From Flavobacterium poyangense (GTDB taxonomy: Bacteria; Bacteroidota; Bacteroidia; Flavobacteriales; Flavobacteriaceae), in contig NZ_JAALLN010000001.1 in assembly GCF_011751075.1 (NCBI RefSeq), positions 967,113-1,031,112 of the forward strand: DNA of 64,000 nt, given 5' to 3'. Below the pieces are notes generated by a model. That model ran no database searches. It worked only from the letters and a program-made list of their open reading frames with translations, and was not told the DNA's origin. Below, in pieces: positions 26,036 through 34,703 of the stretch (position 1 is its first letter; the number at the start of each line of letters is the position of its first letter). The position numbers and the translations under genes are program-made.

Positions 26036-26725
26036 TTATTCTTCTAATAATATTTTAATGTCTTCCTGAATGTCTCTAACTCCTTTTTTATCTAATCCGT
26101 CATAATACAAAATTGGATTCCCGAAATCGTCTTTACGACAACGAATATTTCCGTTTTTATCAATCAAGGCAAACAGTCCGGAATGCTCAAAACCACCGTT
26201 CACTTTCGCATTTTCGCCTGCATAAAGATTGAAACCTTTGTTAGACAAATCCATAATGGTTGCTTTCTCTCCGGTCAGGAAATTCCAATTAGACGATTTT
26301 ACGCCTAATAGCTTAGCATGATCTTTTAAAACCTGTGGAGTATCATGACTTGGATCTATTGTAATTGAAACGATTCCGAAATTAGGATTTCCAAAAAAAG
26401 TCTTCTCGATTTCAAGCATGCTTAAATTCATCTTTGGACAAATAGAAGGACAGGTTGTAAAGAAGAACTCTAATACATACACTTTTCCTTTGTAAGACTC
26501 ATTTGAGATTTTTTTATTCTCCTGATTCGTCAATTCGAATTTAGGTGCCGGTCCAATGGTCAGTAACTTTGCCTCTGACTTTGAATTTTTCGAACCCACA
26601 TTATCCAAACGGTTTCCCTTTACAATTTCTCCATTTGTTACTCTGTCTACAATTTTTGGCACAGCGTAAATTCCAAAGATTAAAACAATAAACGAAATTC
26701 CGATATATGATTTATTTTTAAACAT
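26036..26725 (-). CDS. SCO family copper chaperone for cytochrome oxidase
   Basis: 229 aa. Membrane anchor at residues 6-24, then a thioredoxin fold with the copper-binding pair in FFFTTCPSICPKMN (CxxxC) and the distal ligand His in GGFEHSGLFALID. SITIDPSHDTP is also conserved. It loads the CuA centre of subunit II (the coxB product at 52877-54070, whose CuA ligands are intact). It lies 12 bp after a paralogue lacking these cysteines. Confidence 0.95.
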   Translation of the reverse strand: MFKNKSYIGISFIVLIFGIYAVPKIVDRVTNGEIVKGNRLDNVGSKNSKSEAKLLTIGPAPKFELTNQENKKISNESYKGKVYVLEFFFTTCPSICPKMNLSMLEIEKTFFGNPNFGIVSITIDPSHDTPQVLKDHAKLLGVKSSNWNFLTGEKATIMDLSNKGFNLYAGENAKVNGGFEHSGLFALIDKNGNIRCRKDDFGNPILYYDGLDKKGVRDIQEDIKILLEE

Positions 26726-26737
26726 TATGATTGAAAT

Positions 26738-27379
26738 TTAAAGTTGTTTAGTGGCATTGTGATTCTTTTTAAGCGCTGCACGGTATTCATACAAGATAAT
26801 TTTAAAATCATCTAACATCTCGTTACTCAATTCAGACGGGTGAAAAGTATCGTATCCTTCTTTATAATCTTTCTCGTCTTTTCTGCCTCTTAAATTTCTT
26901 TCTTTATCTATAATATAAACATTCGAAGTCCCTAACTTATCGTCCAGCTTTCCTTTTAAATTTAACTGTTTATAAAAAGTATTAATTTCGTCCGGTGAAG
27001 CAAAAACAAAGTTCCATCCTGAAACATCAGTAAATGGCTTAAGAGCATCTAAAACCTTTTGCGCTTCTACCTCTGTACCTGTTGGACACAGCACTACAAA
27101 CTGAAGGTCTTCGAAACCGTGGTAACGTTTGTAAATTTTTTCATTTAGATTAAAATAATTCCCGCGATTCTCTAAAATAGCTGTCCCTGAAAAACCTAAA
27201 ACGGTTATCTTTTTGTTGAGAGAAACTTTTTTACCGTCTAACGATTTCCAATTCCCAAAATCAGCAATTTTTGGTGTTATTACGGGAAGAGTAGTGAAGC
27301 TGTTTACGCCCGAGGCAAAAAATAAATAGGCGACAATTGGCAAAATAAAAAGCGAAAAGAGAACTATATTTTTTTTCAT
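26738..27379 (-). CDS. SCO-like thioredoxin-fold protein lacking the CxxxC copper site
   Basis: 213 aa. N-terminal membrane anchor (residues 4-22), then a thioredoxin-like pattern: KKITVLGFSG at the first strand, LQFVVLCPTG, SGWNFVFASPDE, and VYIIDKERNLRGRKDEKD, which lines up with ALIDKNGNIRCRKDDFG of the neighbouring SCO. Where SCO has CPSIC this protein has no cysteines (GFSGTAILENRG), and no matching distal His is evident. So it is a degenerate SCO paralogue or a specialised partner. Conclusion rests on motif alignment by eye. Confidence 0.7.
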   Translation of the reverse strand: MKKNIVLFSLFILPIVAYLFFASGVNSFTTLPVITPKIADFGNWKSLDGKKVSLNKKITVLGFSGTAILENRGNYFNLNEKIYKRYHGFEDLQFVVLCPTGTEVEAQKVLDALKPFTDVSGWNFVFASPDEINTFYKQLNLKGKLDDKLGTSNVYIIDKERNLRGRKDEKDYKEGYDTFHPSELSNEMLDDFKIILYEYRAALKKNHNATKQL

Positions 27380-27404
27380 TATTTCAGTAGAAGTTATTGA
27401 GGTA

Positions 27405-27412
27405 CAAAAATA
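27405..27412 (-). promoter_or_regulatory. -7 element for the SCO-like/SCO/DUF420 genes
   Basis: TATTTTTG on the minus strand (27412 to 27405), 25 bp before the ATG at 27379 and immediately after the T-run of the terminator at 27419-27435. Confidence 0.45.
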
Positions 27413-27435
27413 AAAAAAGCTCCGTTAAACGGAGC
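27411..27435 (-). terminator. Terminator after the subunit IV gene
   Basis: On the minus strand GCTCCGT (27435-27429) pairs with ACGGAGC (27425-27419), followed by TTTTTTTA. It splits the oxidase subunit genes from the SCO-type genes, so the two groups may be separate transcripts or linked by read-through. Confidence 0.75.
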
Positions 27436-27457
27436 CTCTTTTCGAATTAATATCATG

Positions 27458-27808
27458 TTAAAAATTCCATTTAATAGTAGAATCTTTAAAAACCCCATAA
27501 ATATAATGTCCTTCTGTAAGTAAAATAAACAATAGATATAAAACAAGGAAAATAACCGGTGATACAACAGACCATCTAAAGCTGCTTTTTTCACCTTCCA
27601 TGTGCATAAACGCCCATACAATGTAATATGCTTTGAATATGGTTAGGATATAAAATATCCAGTTCAATAAATTCAAGCCTACAAAATGAGTGAATTCAAG
27701 AAATCCGGGTTTGTAAATCCCTAAAACTACCTCTACAGTAGTTACTATAGACAACAATATAAAAACAAACCAGATTCTTTTTGTATTTGATACGTGCTCG
27801 TGTGACAT
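27458..27808 (-). CDS. Cytochrome c oxidase subunit IV (CaaD/COX4_pro-like)
   Basis: 116 aa with three membrane helices (residues 10-29, 41-65, 78-102). Begins MSHEHVSNTKRIWFVFILLS and has HMEGEKSSFRW between helices 2 and 3, matching the prokaryotic subunit IV family (caa3_CtaG/COX4_pro). A small structural subunit of the aa3-type oxidase. Lies 18 bp after the longer subunit III gene. Confidence 0.88.
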   Translation of the reverse strand: MSHEHVSNTKRIWFVFILLSIVTTVEVVLGIYKPGFLEFTHFVGLNLLNWIFYILTIFKAYYIVWAFMHMEGEKSSFRWSVVSPVIFLVLYLLFILLTEGHYIYGVFKDSTIKWNF

Positions 27809-27826
27809 AATAATTAAAATCTAAAA

Positions 27827-28810
27827 TTAAACTAAGTAGAAAACTGTAAATACAAATACCCAAACTAAATCGACAAAGTGCCAGTATAAACCAACTTTCT
27901 CTACCATTTCGTAGCTTTTTCTTTTCTCGTAAGTCCCTAACAATACATTAAAGAAGATAATGATATTGATAATAACTCCAGAGAATACGTGGAATCCGTG
28001 GAATCCTGTAATAAAGAAAAAGAAATCAGCAAACAATTTACTTCCGTATTCATTTCTAGTCAGGTTAGCCCCTTCTACTACATATTTTGCAGTACTTAAA
28101 CGAGTCTCAGATTCGGCTCTGCTTAAAACTGTTTTTTTCTTTTTCTCCGTCAATTGTTCGGTTCTTACCAACAATTCAGGGTGCGCTTTAAAACCTGCTT
28201 GTACTTCAGCAACAGTAAAGCTTGGCTGAGTTTCGGCATCTTCCATGAACCAAGAAGTTTTGCTTCTTGTAAGGGCTTCTCTTTGTTCCGGTAATTTAAC
28301 CGCAAAGTCAGCTAAAGCTACTCTTTTACCATCTTTATCAACAAACTGCAACAAACTTCCTCCTGCTGTTTCAATAGCACCATATTCCCCTTTAATGAAG
28401 TTTTTCCATTCCCAGGCTTGAGAACCAACGAAAATAAAACCTCCAATAATAGTTAAGAACATATAGATTGCAACTTTTGTTTTTTTCAATTGATGACCTG
28501 CATCAACCGCTAACACCATAGTTACAGATGAGAAAATCAAAATAAAAGTCATTAAGGCCACATAATACATCGGAGCCGAAACACCATGCATAAATGGAAA
28601 GTGAGTAAACACTTCATCAGCCAAAGGCCAGGTTTCAATAAATTTAAATCTTGAAAAACCATAAGCAGCAAGGAATCCGGAGAATGTCAAGGCATCTGAC
28701 ACGATAAAAAACCACATCATCATTTTACCATAACTTGCTCCTAATGGCTGGATGTCTCCGCCTCCCCAAGTTTTTTCGTCGTTATTTGCAGTAGTAACTG
28801 TCGCTTTCAT
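27827..28810 (-). CDS. Cytochrome c oxidase subunit III, with soluble insertion
   Basis: 327 aa. Has the COX3 core (MMMWFFIVSDALTFSGFLAAY; HGFHVFSGVIINIII; VGLYWHFVDLVWVFVFTVFYLV). Between the fourth and fifth membrane helices it carries about 110 extra polar residues (roughly 142-250), rich in Lys and Glu, absent from normal ~200-aa bacterial subunit III. A second, standard-length subunit III is encoded directly upstream. Which copy assembles with the subunit I/II pair at 51-54 kb cannot be told; both may. Confidence 0.92.
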   Translation of the reverse strand: MKATVTTANNDEKTWGGGDIQPLGASYGKMMMWFFIVSDALTFSGFLAAYGFSRFKFIETWPLADEVFTHFPFMHGVSAPMYYVALMTFILIFSSVTMVLAVDAGHQLKKTKVAIYMFLTIIGGFIFVGSQAWEWKNFIKGEYGAIETAGGSLLQFVDKDGKRVALADFAVKLPEQREALTRSKTSWFMEDAETQPSFTVAEVQAGFKAHPELLVRTEQLTEKKKKTVLSRAESETRLSTAKYVVEGANLTRNEYGSKLFADFFFFITGFHGFHVFSGVIINIIIFFNVLLGTYEKRKSYEMVEKVGLYWHFVDLVWVFVFTVFYLV

Positions 28811-28852
28811 AAAAGATATTCGTTAAAAAGTTCCCAAATTTACGTTTTTTTC

Positions 28853-29440
28853 TTATTTAAAGAAATATAAAAATAAAAATAATAATACCCACAATAAATC
28901 CAAAAAGTGCCAATACATCGCACCTAGTTCTATACCAAGAGTTTGAGTCGCATTGTATTTTTGTTTAAAATGATTATAAATTATAATTAAAAGTGAAATC
29001 AACCCTCCGGCCAAGTGCAATAAGTGTGTAACGGTTACTACATAAAGAAAAGTTGTAGTAATTGAACTACCCTGTCCCGTAAAATAATACCCTCTTTCTA
29101 CAATTTGTGCAAATCCCTCAAATTGCAAAATCACAAACAAAACACCCAACACTAATGTTGTTAAAAGAAAAGCTGTTGTTGCACTTCTATTGCCTTTTTG
29201 AATGGCTTTTTTAGCCAGATAAAAAGTAACACTGCAACCAATAATTACAGCAGTACTGAAATAAAATGCGATCGGTAATTGAAAATCCTTCAACCAGTCC
29301 GGTCTTGATTTACTTACTACAAAGGCACTTGTAAGTCCGGCAAACATCATTGTCATACTTACCATTGCGAACAACAAAATCAATTTTGCCGACTTTGATT
29401 TTCTTTCTTGTTCTTCACTTATTTTCATTGTCATTTCCAT
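28853..29440 (-). CDS. Cytochrome c oxidase subunit III (short paralogue)
   Basis: 195 aa, five membrane helices, with VTHLLHLAGGLISLLIIIYN and LGAMYWHFLDLLWVLLFLFL typical of subunit III. Starts with a short Lys/Glu-rich N-terminus (MEMTMKISEEQERKSKSAK); internal Met codons at positions 3 and 5 are alternative starts. Lies 2 bp after cyoE and 42 bp before the longer subunit III gene. Confidence 0.92.
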   Translation of the reverse strand: MEMTMKISEEQERKSKSAKLILLFAMVSMTMMFAGLTSAFVVSKSRPDWLKDFQLPIAFYFSTAVIIGCSVTFYLAKKAIQKGNRSATTAFLLTTLVLGVLFVILQFEGFAQIVERGYYFTGQGSSITTTFLYVVTVTHLLHLAGGLISLLIIIYNHFKQKYNATQTLGIELGAMYWHFLDLLWVLLFLFLYFFK

Positions 29441-29442
29441 AA

Positions 29443-30345
29443 CTATCTTAAAAATTTATCTACTATATATATAATCTGCAATAATGAAATATACGAAACA
29501 CTAACCAGCATTAATGTTCTTGCTGCTTTCGCTGTTCGCAATTTATACAGTCGTACCGCATAAAACAGCATCCATAATCCTAATAAGAAAACCAAAATCG
29601 CCGCAACAGGCGTAATAAACAACTGTCCTGTAAAGCCTAAACAAGGCAACAATGAAGCTATTATCAGCCAAACGGTATACAACATGGTTTGCATAGCAGT
29701 TCCTTTATCTTTTCTGCCTGTTGGCAACATAAAGATTCCTGCTTTTTCATAATCCTCATACAAGAACCATCCAATAGCCCAAAAATGAGGGAATTGCCAG
29801 AAAAACTGAATCAAAAACAAGGTTCCGGCTTCTATACCAAACTCTCCACTGGCAGCAACCCATCCTAGCATAAAAGGAATTGCTCCCGGAAAAGCCCCTA
29901 CAAAAACAGATAATGGTGTTACCGTCTTTAAAGGCGTATAGACACTGGTGTATAAAAATATAGAGATCGCAGCAAACATAGCCGATTTTGCATTAATACT
30001 ATAAAGCAACGCAATTCCGACAATTGTTAATAAACTTGCCACAATCAAAGCCATTTTTGGAGACATACGCCCTGAAGGAACGGGACGGTTTTTTGTTCGA
30101 TCCATTAAAGAATCTATATCTTTTTCGATTACCTGATTGAAAGCATTTGAAGCTCCAACCATACAATATCCTCCAATAGACAAAATAATAAGAACACTCC
30201 ATTTAAAAGGATGTTCATCATTAACACCTAACAAATATCCCGCAATAGAAGAAAACAAAACACTAATCGCCAAACCTGCTTTAGTGATTTCTTTGAAATC
30301 GAGAAACAATGATTTAAATGAAAATGTGTTTTTAGTAGCGTTCAA
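29443..30345 (-). CDS. cyoE: Protoheme IX farnesyltransferase (heme O synthase)
   Basis: Attaches a farnesyl group to heme B, giving heme O, precursor of the heme A of aa3 oxidases. The frame is open to 30531, but I choose TTG at 30345 (300 aa, beginning MNATKNTFSFKSLFLDFKE): it gives the usual family length, and the promoter lies between the two candidate starts. The UbiA prenyltransferase motifs are present: NAFNQVIEKDIDSLMDRTKN (first Asp-rich motif) and YEDYEKAGIFMLP (second). About nine membrane helices. Heme A synthase (ctaA) is not in the window. Confidence 0.93.
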   Translation of the reverse strand: MNATKNTFSFKSLFLDFKEITKAGLAISVLFSSIAGYLLGVNDEHPFKWSVLIILSIGGYCMVGASNAFNQVIEKDIDSLMDRTKNRPVPSGRMSPKMALIVASLLTIVGIALLYSINAKSAMFAAISIFLYTSVYTPLKTVTPLSVFVGAFPGAIPFMLGWVAASGEFGIEAGTLFLIQFFWQFPHFWAIGWFLYEDYEKAGIFMLPTGRKDKGTAMQTMLYTVWLIIASLLPCLGFTGQLFITPVAAILVFLLGLWMLFYAVRLYKLRTAKAARTLMLVSVSYISLLQIIYIVDKFLR

Positions 30346-30382
30346 TACGATAAAAGTTTTGAATGTTTTTTTTTGAGTGGTG

Positions 30383-30410
30383 CAAAGGTACAAATTGATT
30401 ATAGAATCAA
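30383..30410 (-). promoter_or_regulatory. Promoter of the cyoE-cox3-cox3-cox4 operon
   Basis: Minus strand: TTG (30410-30408), 17-bp spacer, TACCTTTG (30390-30383). It predicts a ~30-nt leader to the TTG start of cyoE and excludes upstream in-frame start codons. Confidence 0.7.
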
Positions 30411-30525
30411 GACCTATTAAATTATATTTTTTTTCAATAAAACCTTTACAAAATAAGGACTTGCAGATTTTTAACACAATCTTTTTGAAAAATCTTATTA
30501 AAAACACACATTTTCTGTGAAGGAG

Positions 30526-30562
30526 GTTCAAAGGTGCAAAGGCTCAAAGGAGCAAAGGTTCT
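30526..30562. repeat. 8-bp tandem repeat array (CAAAG type)
   Basis: Four octamers GTTCAAAG-GTGCAAAG-GCTCAAAG-GAGCAAAG (30526-30557) then GTTCT. GTGCAAAG is the reverse complement, rotated, of the CACCTTTG unit at 4599. Part of the gene-free stretch 30411-30863, which also has a CCACGAATTTCGCAAATT element at about 30583 and the array at 30823. Confidence 0.75.
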
Positions 30563-30822
30563 GGGCGGTGAGTTTTTTTTTGCCACGAATTTCGCAAATT
30601 CCCACGAACTGTTTTGTTTTGGTCTGAATTCAATCGTTGAGTAGTACTATTACTAAATGAATAATCAGGCTTAGATTCGTCGTTTTACTATGCGAAAGAA
30701 ATGTGTTTCTCTTTTACATTCTTTTTTTCACAAACAAAAGCTATGTTTCTATGTGTTAGAATATAATTTGCACAAATTTCACACAACTGTTTAAACCACT
30801 GAAAATCTACATTTAAAAACAA

Positions 30823-30854
30823 AACTTAGAATCTTAGAGACTTAGAATCTTACC
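30823..30854. repeat. 8-bp tandem repeat array (CTTAGA type)
   Basis: AACTTAGA-ATCTTAGA-GACTTAGA-ATCTTACC, four octamers just downstream of the remB stop codon (minus strand gene end at 30864). The same two-octamer word occurs inverted at 10851-10866. Confidence 0.75.
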
Positions 30855-30863
30855 CCTTCCCTA

Positions 30864-33002
30864 CTAGTAATCAAAATACCAGTTAAAGATATCAGAACGC
30901 AATCCTACAGTAAACCAGGTAGTACTTTGTTTGAACGTTGTTGCTGTTTCTTGTGTCGGATCAAAATTTCTGTAAATAAAGCTTCCGAAGAGTTTTAAGT
31001 TAGACATCGGATTAATTAAATAACCTCCTTGTATATCGGCAATAAAAATATCGGTTTTATTACCCTGACCTACTTTTACTCCTTTATCATACGGGCGTTT
31101 TTCGTCGTAACTCTTGTAAATATCACCTCCGTAATTAAAACTGTCTGTAGCGGTATTAAAATCCAGACCACGTTTTCCAACGGTTAGTTTTGCATCGGCA
31201 AAATAACGTCCTTTATGGTAACGTGCGATTGCTACTAATTCCTCAAAATTTCCTCCCCATTGATGCCCCATACTTTGGTTATTGTGACCATAGTTGGTAA
31301 TAACAGCACTATGAGAATACACATACGGACGCACATGATTGTATTCTACCTGCAACAACAGATCTTTTACTTTGAAGGCATTAAAGTACTTCGCTCCTAT
31401 CTGATATCCTATTTTATTTTTCCAACTGTTATCTCCTCCTTTTATATCTCCGAATGAAAATTCATCAATCAAAAGCTGAGCGTATAAATTAAACTCATTG
31501 CTCCATTTGTATTTGGAAGATAGTCCCAAAAGCGCATTCCCACTTTTTGAAGAAGAAGTAAATTCTACCGTACGGTAAAAAATAATCGGGTTGATGAAAT
31601 TAACATCAAATCCTCTGTTGTTACTGTCGGTCCAGACTACAGACTCAAAGAAACCTAAATTTAACTTATTTGAAACATTCCAACTTAAATAATGATTCGC
31701 CATAAATTTTGTTGCATAGGTTTTTTCAACCGTAACATCCGGGCGAACATCTTTTAACCACATGTACGTATTGGTATATTTGATCTTCCAGAAAGTGGTA
31801 TTGATTTTAAAGTACGGATACGGACTTGGTCCGTCACTTTCTAACAAAGAACGATATCCATCACCAATAAAATTTCTGCCATACCCCAATTGCAAATCGA
31901 AAAATTTACTTGGAGCAAACGTAATATTAGCTTCCGCTAAAGGAAAATCGTACGAATCTGTTTTAAATCGTTTTGCAATTCCAACTCCGGGAACAATAGC
32001 CGGATTTCCTCCTGAAGGTTTTATAGACTCAGCATAATCATTAAAATAACCTGCAAATCGGCCCTGACTTTCAAAAATTGTGGTTGTAAAATTAATTTGC
32101 TTTCCAAGACCACCTCTAAAATTCAAAGCACGTGTATTCACATAAGTCGAAGGATCAATATCTGAAGCCTTACCCACTTGCAAATCAAGAATAGGGTTTA
32201 ATGCCAGCCAATAATCTTCTCCCTGAATTTGTACTAAATTCTCATTCCAGAATTTTCTTCCTAACCAGGTCGATGTCTTTTTCTGAAGCGATTCGTTAAC
32301 CGCTTTCAGGTTGTAATATTTAGTAACCTCACTGTAGGTATACGGTTTAGAGGCCGTATGATTGTTACTTCCAACCTGATTCATTGCTCCGTCAAATTGT
32401 GCGTAGTAGCTATGCGAAAACGGAATATTTAAATGACTGCTAAACTCCGGATTGTTGTATTTTTTATAGACAATACTATCCAATTCAGTCATTGGTTTTT
32501 CTACCGGTTTTAAAATCTGAGCTGCCGCCAAAGCTTCTTCTGCAATCTGATCAGCACTTTTTAATGGTATACCGATTACAATTGTATATTTTGAATAGGT
32601 AGGTTTTCCGTTATATGTAGAAGGTTTTATTTTAGGAAACTTCCCAAAAACACGTTTTGCTTCTTGCGATAATGCTTCATTTAATGCATTTACATAAATT
32701 ACTTTGAACTCTCCTTTTTCATCTACTTCAAAAAGAACTCTCACTTCTCCTTTATACTGAGATTGTTTTAAATCCTGAGGAACTTCAAAATTATGAAAGA
32801 CAAAATCCTGAACTTCTTTATAAAAACAGTTCTCCAGTTTTTTAGATTGCAAATTTTCACAATTCGGAAAAACAGGAAATTGCTCTGATGCAAAACCGGA
32901 AGTAATAGAAGAATTTGGATTTTCCTGCGAAAAAGCAAACAAGACGGTTAATGTAAAAACGAAGGTTAAGAAAATCTTGCTCACGTAAATTTGGGTTTTC
33001 AT
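30864..33002 (-). CDS. remB: Gliding motility protein RemB
   Basis: 712 aa. Signal peptide (residues 1-25, ending AFS), then a TonB C-terminal-like domain at about 60-155 (KGEVRVLFEVDEKGEFKVIY, KRVFGKFPKIKPSTYNGKPT) and a ~550-residue outer-membrane region (VGKASDIDPSTYVNTRALNF, LQLGYGRNFIGDGYRSLL) matching RemB-type proteins of gliding flavobacteria. The protein supports gliding in F. johnsoniae although its mechanism is unclear. Its ATG abuts the deoC stop codon, so the two are cotranscribed without an obvious functional link. Confidence 0.82.
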   Translation of the reverse strand: MKTQIYVSKIFLTFVFTLTVLFAFSQENPNSSITSGFASEQFPVFPNCENLQSKKLENCFYKEVQDFVFHNFEVPQDLKQSQYKGEVRVLFEVDEKGEFKVIYVNALNEALSQEAKRVFGKFPKIKPSTYNGKPTYSKYTIVIGIPLKSADQIAEEALAAAQILKPVEKPMTELDSIVYKKYNNPEFSSHLNIPFSHSYYAQFDGAMNQVGSNNHTASKPYTYSEVTKYYNLKAVNESLQKKTSTWLGRKFWNENLVQIQGEDYWLALNPILDLQVGKASDIDPSTYVNTRALNFRGGLGKQINFTTTIFESQGRFAGYFNDYAESIKPSGGNPAIVPGVGIAKRFKTDSYDFPLAEANITFAPSKFFDLQLGYGRNFIGDGYRSLLESDGPSPYPYFKINTTFWKIKYTNTYMWLKDVRPDVTVEKTYATKFMANHYLSWNVSNKLNLGFFESVVWTDSNNRGFDVNFINPIIFYRTVEFTSSSKSGNALLGLSSKYKWSNEFNLYAQLLIDEFSFGDIKGGDNSWKNKIGYQIGAKYFNAFKVKDLLLQVEYNHVRPYVYSHSAVITNYGHNNQSMGHQWGGNFEELVAIARYHKGRYFADAKLTVGKRGLDFNTATDSFNYGGDIYKSYDEKRPYDKGVKVGQGNKTDIFIADIQGGYLINPMSNLKLFGSFIYRNFDPTQETATTFKQSTTWFTVGLRSDIFNWYFDY

Positions 33003-33746
33003 TTAATATTGATTTGAGGTCTTCTCTCCATTGGCAATTGCTTTTGCCGCCGAAGTTCCGATACGTTTAACTCCTAAACGAATCATTTCTATTGCTTCAT
33101 CATACGATCGCACTCCACCGGCAGCTTTTACCGATAAAGGCGATGCATTTTCCAGCATCATAATAACCGTTGGAACAGTAGCACCATTTGGCAAATCGTC
33201 TTTGGTTTTAAAAAAACCGGTAGATGATTTTACAAAAACTGCATTATAATTTTCTTCTTTAAAATTGGAGATAATCACATTTTTTATCAAAGCCGAAAGC
33301 TGAATAATCTCTTTATCATTTAAAGCTGCAACTTCAATAATCCATTTTACGGTTTTATTGTGCGCCAGTCCAACTTGTGTTCCAAGTAAAATTTCTTCTT
33401 TTACCAGCGCAATATCACCATTTTTAAAAGCTTCATAATTACAGACAAAATCCAAATCGTCTGCACCGTTTGCTATTGCTTCGTTTGCTTCTTTAATTTT
33501 TGTACTTATATCCGATTTGCCTTCCGGAAAATCAATTACAGTACCAACAAGCAAAGTCGAATTGGCTTTTAGAATCATTTCGTTAGCCAGACTCACATGT
33601 TCAGGACGGATCATAATGAGTTTAAATCCTTCTACAATTGCCTCGTTAACGGCCTTTTTGACCACAGCAAGATTTGCTACTTCAGAAAGCCCTGCTTGCG
33701 AAGCTGTTTTTAAGTAAGTGGAATCTAAATAATGCTTGACGTTCAT
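33003..33746 (-). CDS. deoC: Deoxyribose-phosphate aldolase
   Basis: 247 aa from ATG 33746. Cleaves 2-deoxyribose 5-phosphate to glyceraldehyde 3-phosphate and acetaldehyde in deoxynucleoside salvage. Catalytic residues by motif: D99 in DDLDFVCNY, the Schiff-base lysine K173 in AVFVKSSTGF, and K207 in VKAAGGVRSYDEA. TIM-barrel enzyme of normal length. The frame is open nine codons further upstream, but those cover the promoter motif. Confidence 0.95.
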   Translation of the reverse strand: MNVKHYLDSTYLKTASQAGLSEVANLAVVKKAVNEAIVEGFKLIMIRPEHVSLANEMILKANSTLLVGTVIDFPEGKSDISTKIKEANEAIANGADDLDFVCNYEAFKNGDIALVKEEILLGTQVGLAHNKTVKWIIEVAALNDKEIIQLSALIKNVIISNFKEENYNAVFVKSSTGFFKTKDDLPNGATVPTVIMMLENASPLSVKAAGGVRSYDEAIEMIRLGVKRIGTSAAKAIANGEKTSNQY

Positions 33747-33770
33747 GATTTTGTGAATTATAACCGGGAA

Positions 33771-33778
33771 CAAAAATA
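33771..33778 (-). promoter_or_regulatory. -7 element for deoC-remB
   Basis: TATTTTTG on the minus strand (33778 to 33771), 24 bp before the deoC ATG; supports the shorter deoC start. Confidence 0.5.
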
Positions 33779-33830
33779 CGTTTAAAATTCAGAAAAAAAA
33801 CACTCTTATCAGCACTTCATTTGTGGGCAA

Positions 33831-33852
33831 TAAAAAACCCACCGAAGTGGGT
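33831..33852 (-). terminator. UUCG-capped terminator after the gcvH-vanZ unit
   Basis: Minus strand ACCCAC-TTCG-GTGGGT followed by TTTTTTATT. The C(UUCG)G tetraloop makes this an unusually stable hairpin. It ends 8 bp after the VanZ-like stop codon. Confidence 0.92.
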
Positions 33853-33860
33853 ATTTATTC

Positions 33861-34244
33861 TTATATTTTATCGATTTGCTTCTTTAAAGCTATAGCTGTA
33901 AAAATTGCGGTTGTACCTCCAATTGTATTTGCTAAAACATCTGCTACATCCGACGCTCTGGTGGTCGTAAAAACACTTTGCAAAATTTCGATTGTAATTC
34001 CGAAGAAAACGGAGAATATAAACGAAATCAGATACGCTTTAAAATCGTCTGTACTTTTTCCTTTTAATTCTTTTTTGAAAAATAAAATCCAGGAAATTGT
34101 AAATCCGAAATGAAAACAAAAATGTACTACTTTATCAATATTTGGAAAACTAACAGCAGGAATATTACTTGAATCTGTCAAACAGAAATAGGTGATAATT
34201 CCTGAACAAATAATTGCCCAGCAAAGTAATATTTGTTTAGGCAC
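33861..34244 (-). CDS. VanZ-like membrane protein
   Basis: 127 aa with four membrane helices (residues 5-20, 40-60, 72-92, 104-121). Contains [20 protein letters not shown] and [24 protein letters not shown], the VanZ pattern (DK..HF, E..Q.....R..D..D...N..G). The family is named for teicoplanin resistance but its general role in Bacteroidota is unknown. It overlaps gcvH by 8 bp, so it is translated from the same message. Confidence 0.88.
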   Translation of the reverse strand: MPKQILLCWAIICSGIITYFCLTDSSNIPAVSFPNIDKVVHFCFHFGFTISWILFFKKELKGKSTDDFKAYLISFIFSVFFGITIEILQSVFTTTRASDVADVLANTIGGTTAIFTAIALKKQIDKI

Positions 34245-34617
34245 CGATTAGTTTTTTATAATCATCAGCACTTAACAACGAATCAATTTCTGATGCATTG
34301 GCAATTTCTAATTTGATCATCCATCCATCACCGTAAGGATCATCATTAACTGTTTCCGGAGCACTTTCTAATTCTTCATTAAAAGCAATGATTTTTCCGC
34401 TTAAAGGCAAGAACAAATCAGAAACTGTTTTTACTGCTTCAACTGTTCCAAAAACCTCGTCTCTATCCAGTGTCTGATCTAAAGTTTCTACTTCAACATA
34501 CACGATGTCACCTAGCTCCTTTTGAGCAAAATGTGTAATTCCTACAGTTGCAACATTGCCTTCAATGCTAACCCATTCGTGATCTTTTGTGTACTTTAAA
34601 TTTGTTGGTATGCTCAT
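34237..34617 (-). CDS. gcvH: Glycine cleavage system H protein
   Basis: 126 aa lipoyl-carrier of the glycine cleavage system. The lipoylated lysine is K63 in [15 protein letters not shown]; the start [20 protein letters not shown] and the end [13 protein letters not shown] are highly conserved. The other subunits (T, P, L) are not in the window. Forms a unit with the VanZ-like gene. Confidence 0.97.
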   Translation of the reverse strand: MSIPTNLKYTKDHEWVSIEGNVATVGITHFAQKELGDIVYVEVETLDQTLDRDEVFGTVEAVKTVSDLFLPLSGKIIAFNEELESAPETVNDDPYGDGWMIKLEIANASEIDSLLSADDYKKLIGA

Positions 34618-34658
34618 AATAGTTGTGTTTAAAAAATTGATATTTGATTATCTAGCCA

Positions 34659-34666
34659 CAAATGTA
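34659..34666 (-). promoter_or_regulatory. -7 element for gcvH
   Basis: TACATTTG on the minus strand (34666 to 34659), about 42 bp before the ATG; lies in the 86-bp gap after sprA. Confidence 0.45.
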
Positions 34667-34703
34667 ATAATCTTCTAATAAAATCTACTTTAGAAATTCA
34701 AAA

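Noticed and set aside
26738..27379. Sequencing error or frameshift in the cysteine-less SCO paralogue
   Set aside because: The frame is continuous and the whole fold pattern is present; only the copper ligands are missing, so substitution is likelier than an artefact.
33823..34113. Plus-strand frame of 96 codons over the VanZ-like gene
   Set aside because: Antisense to a well supported membrane protein, and no start signal or family resemblance.
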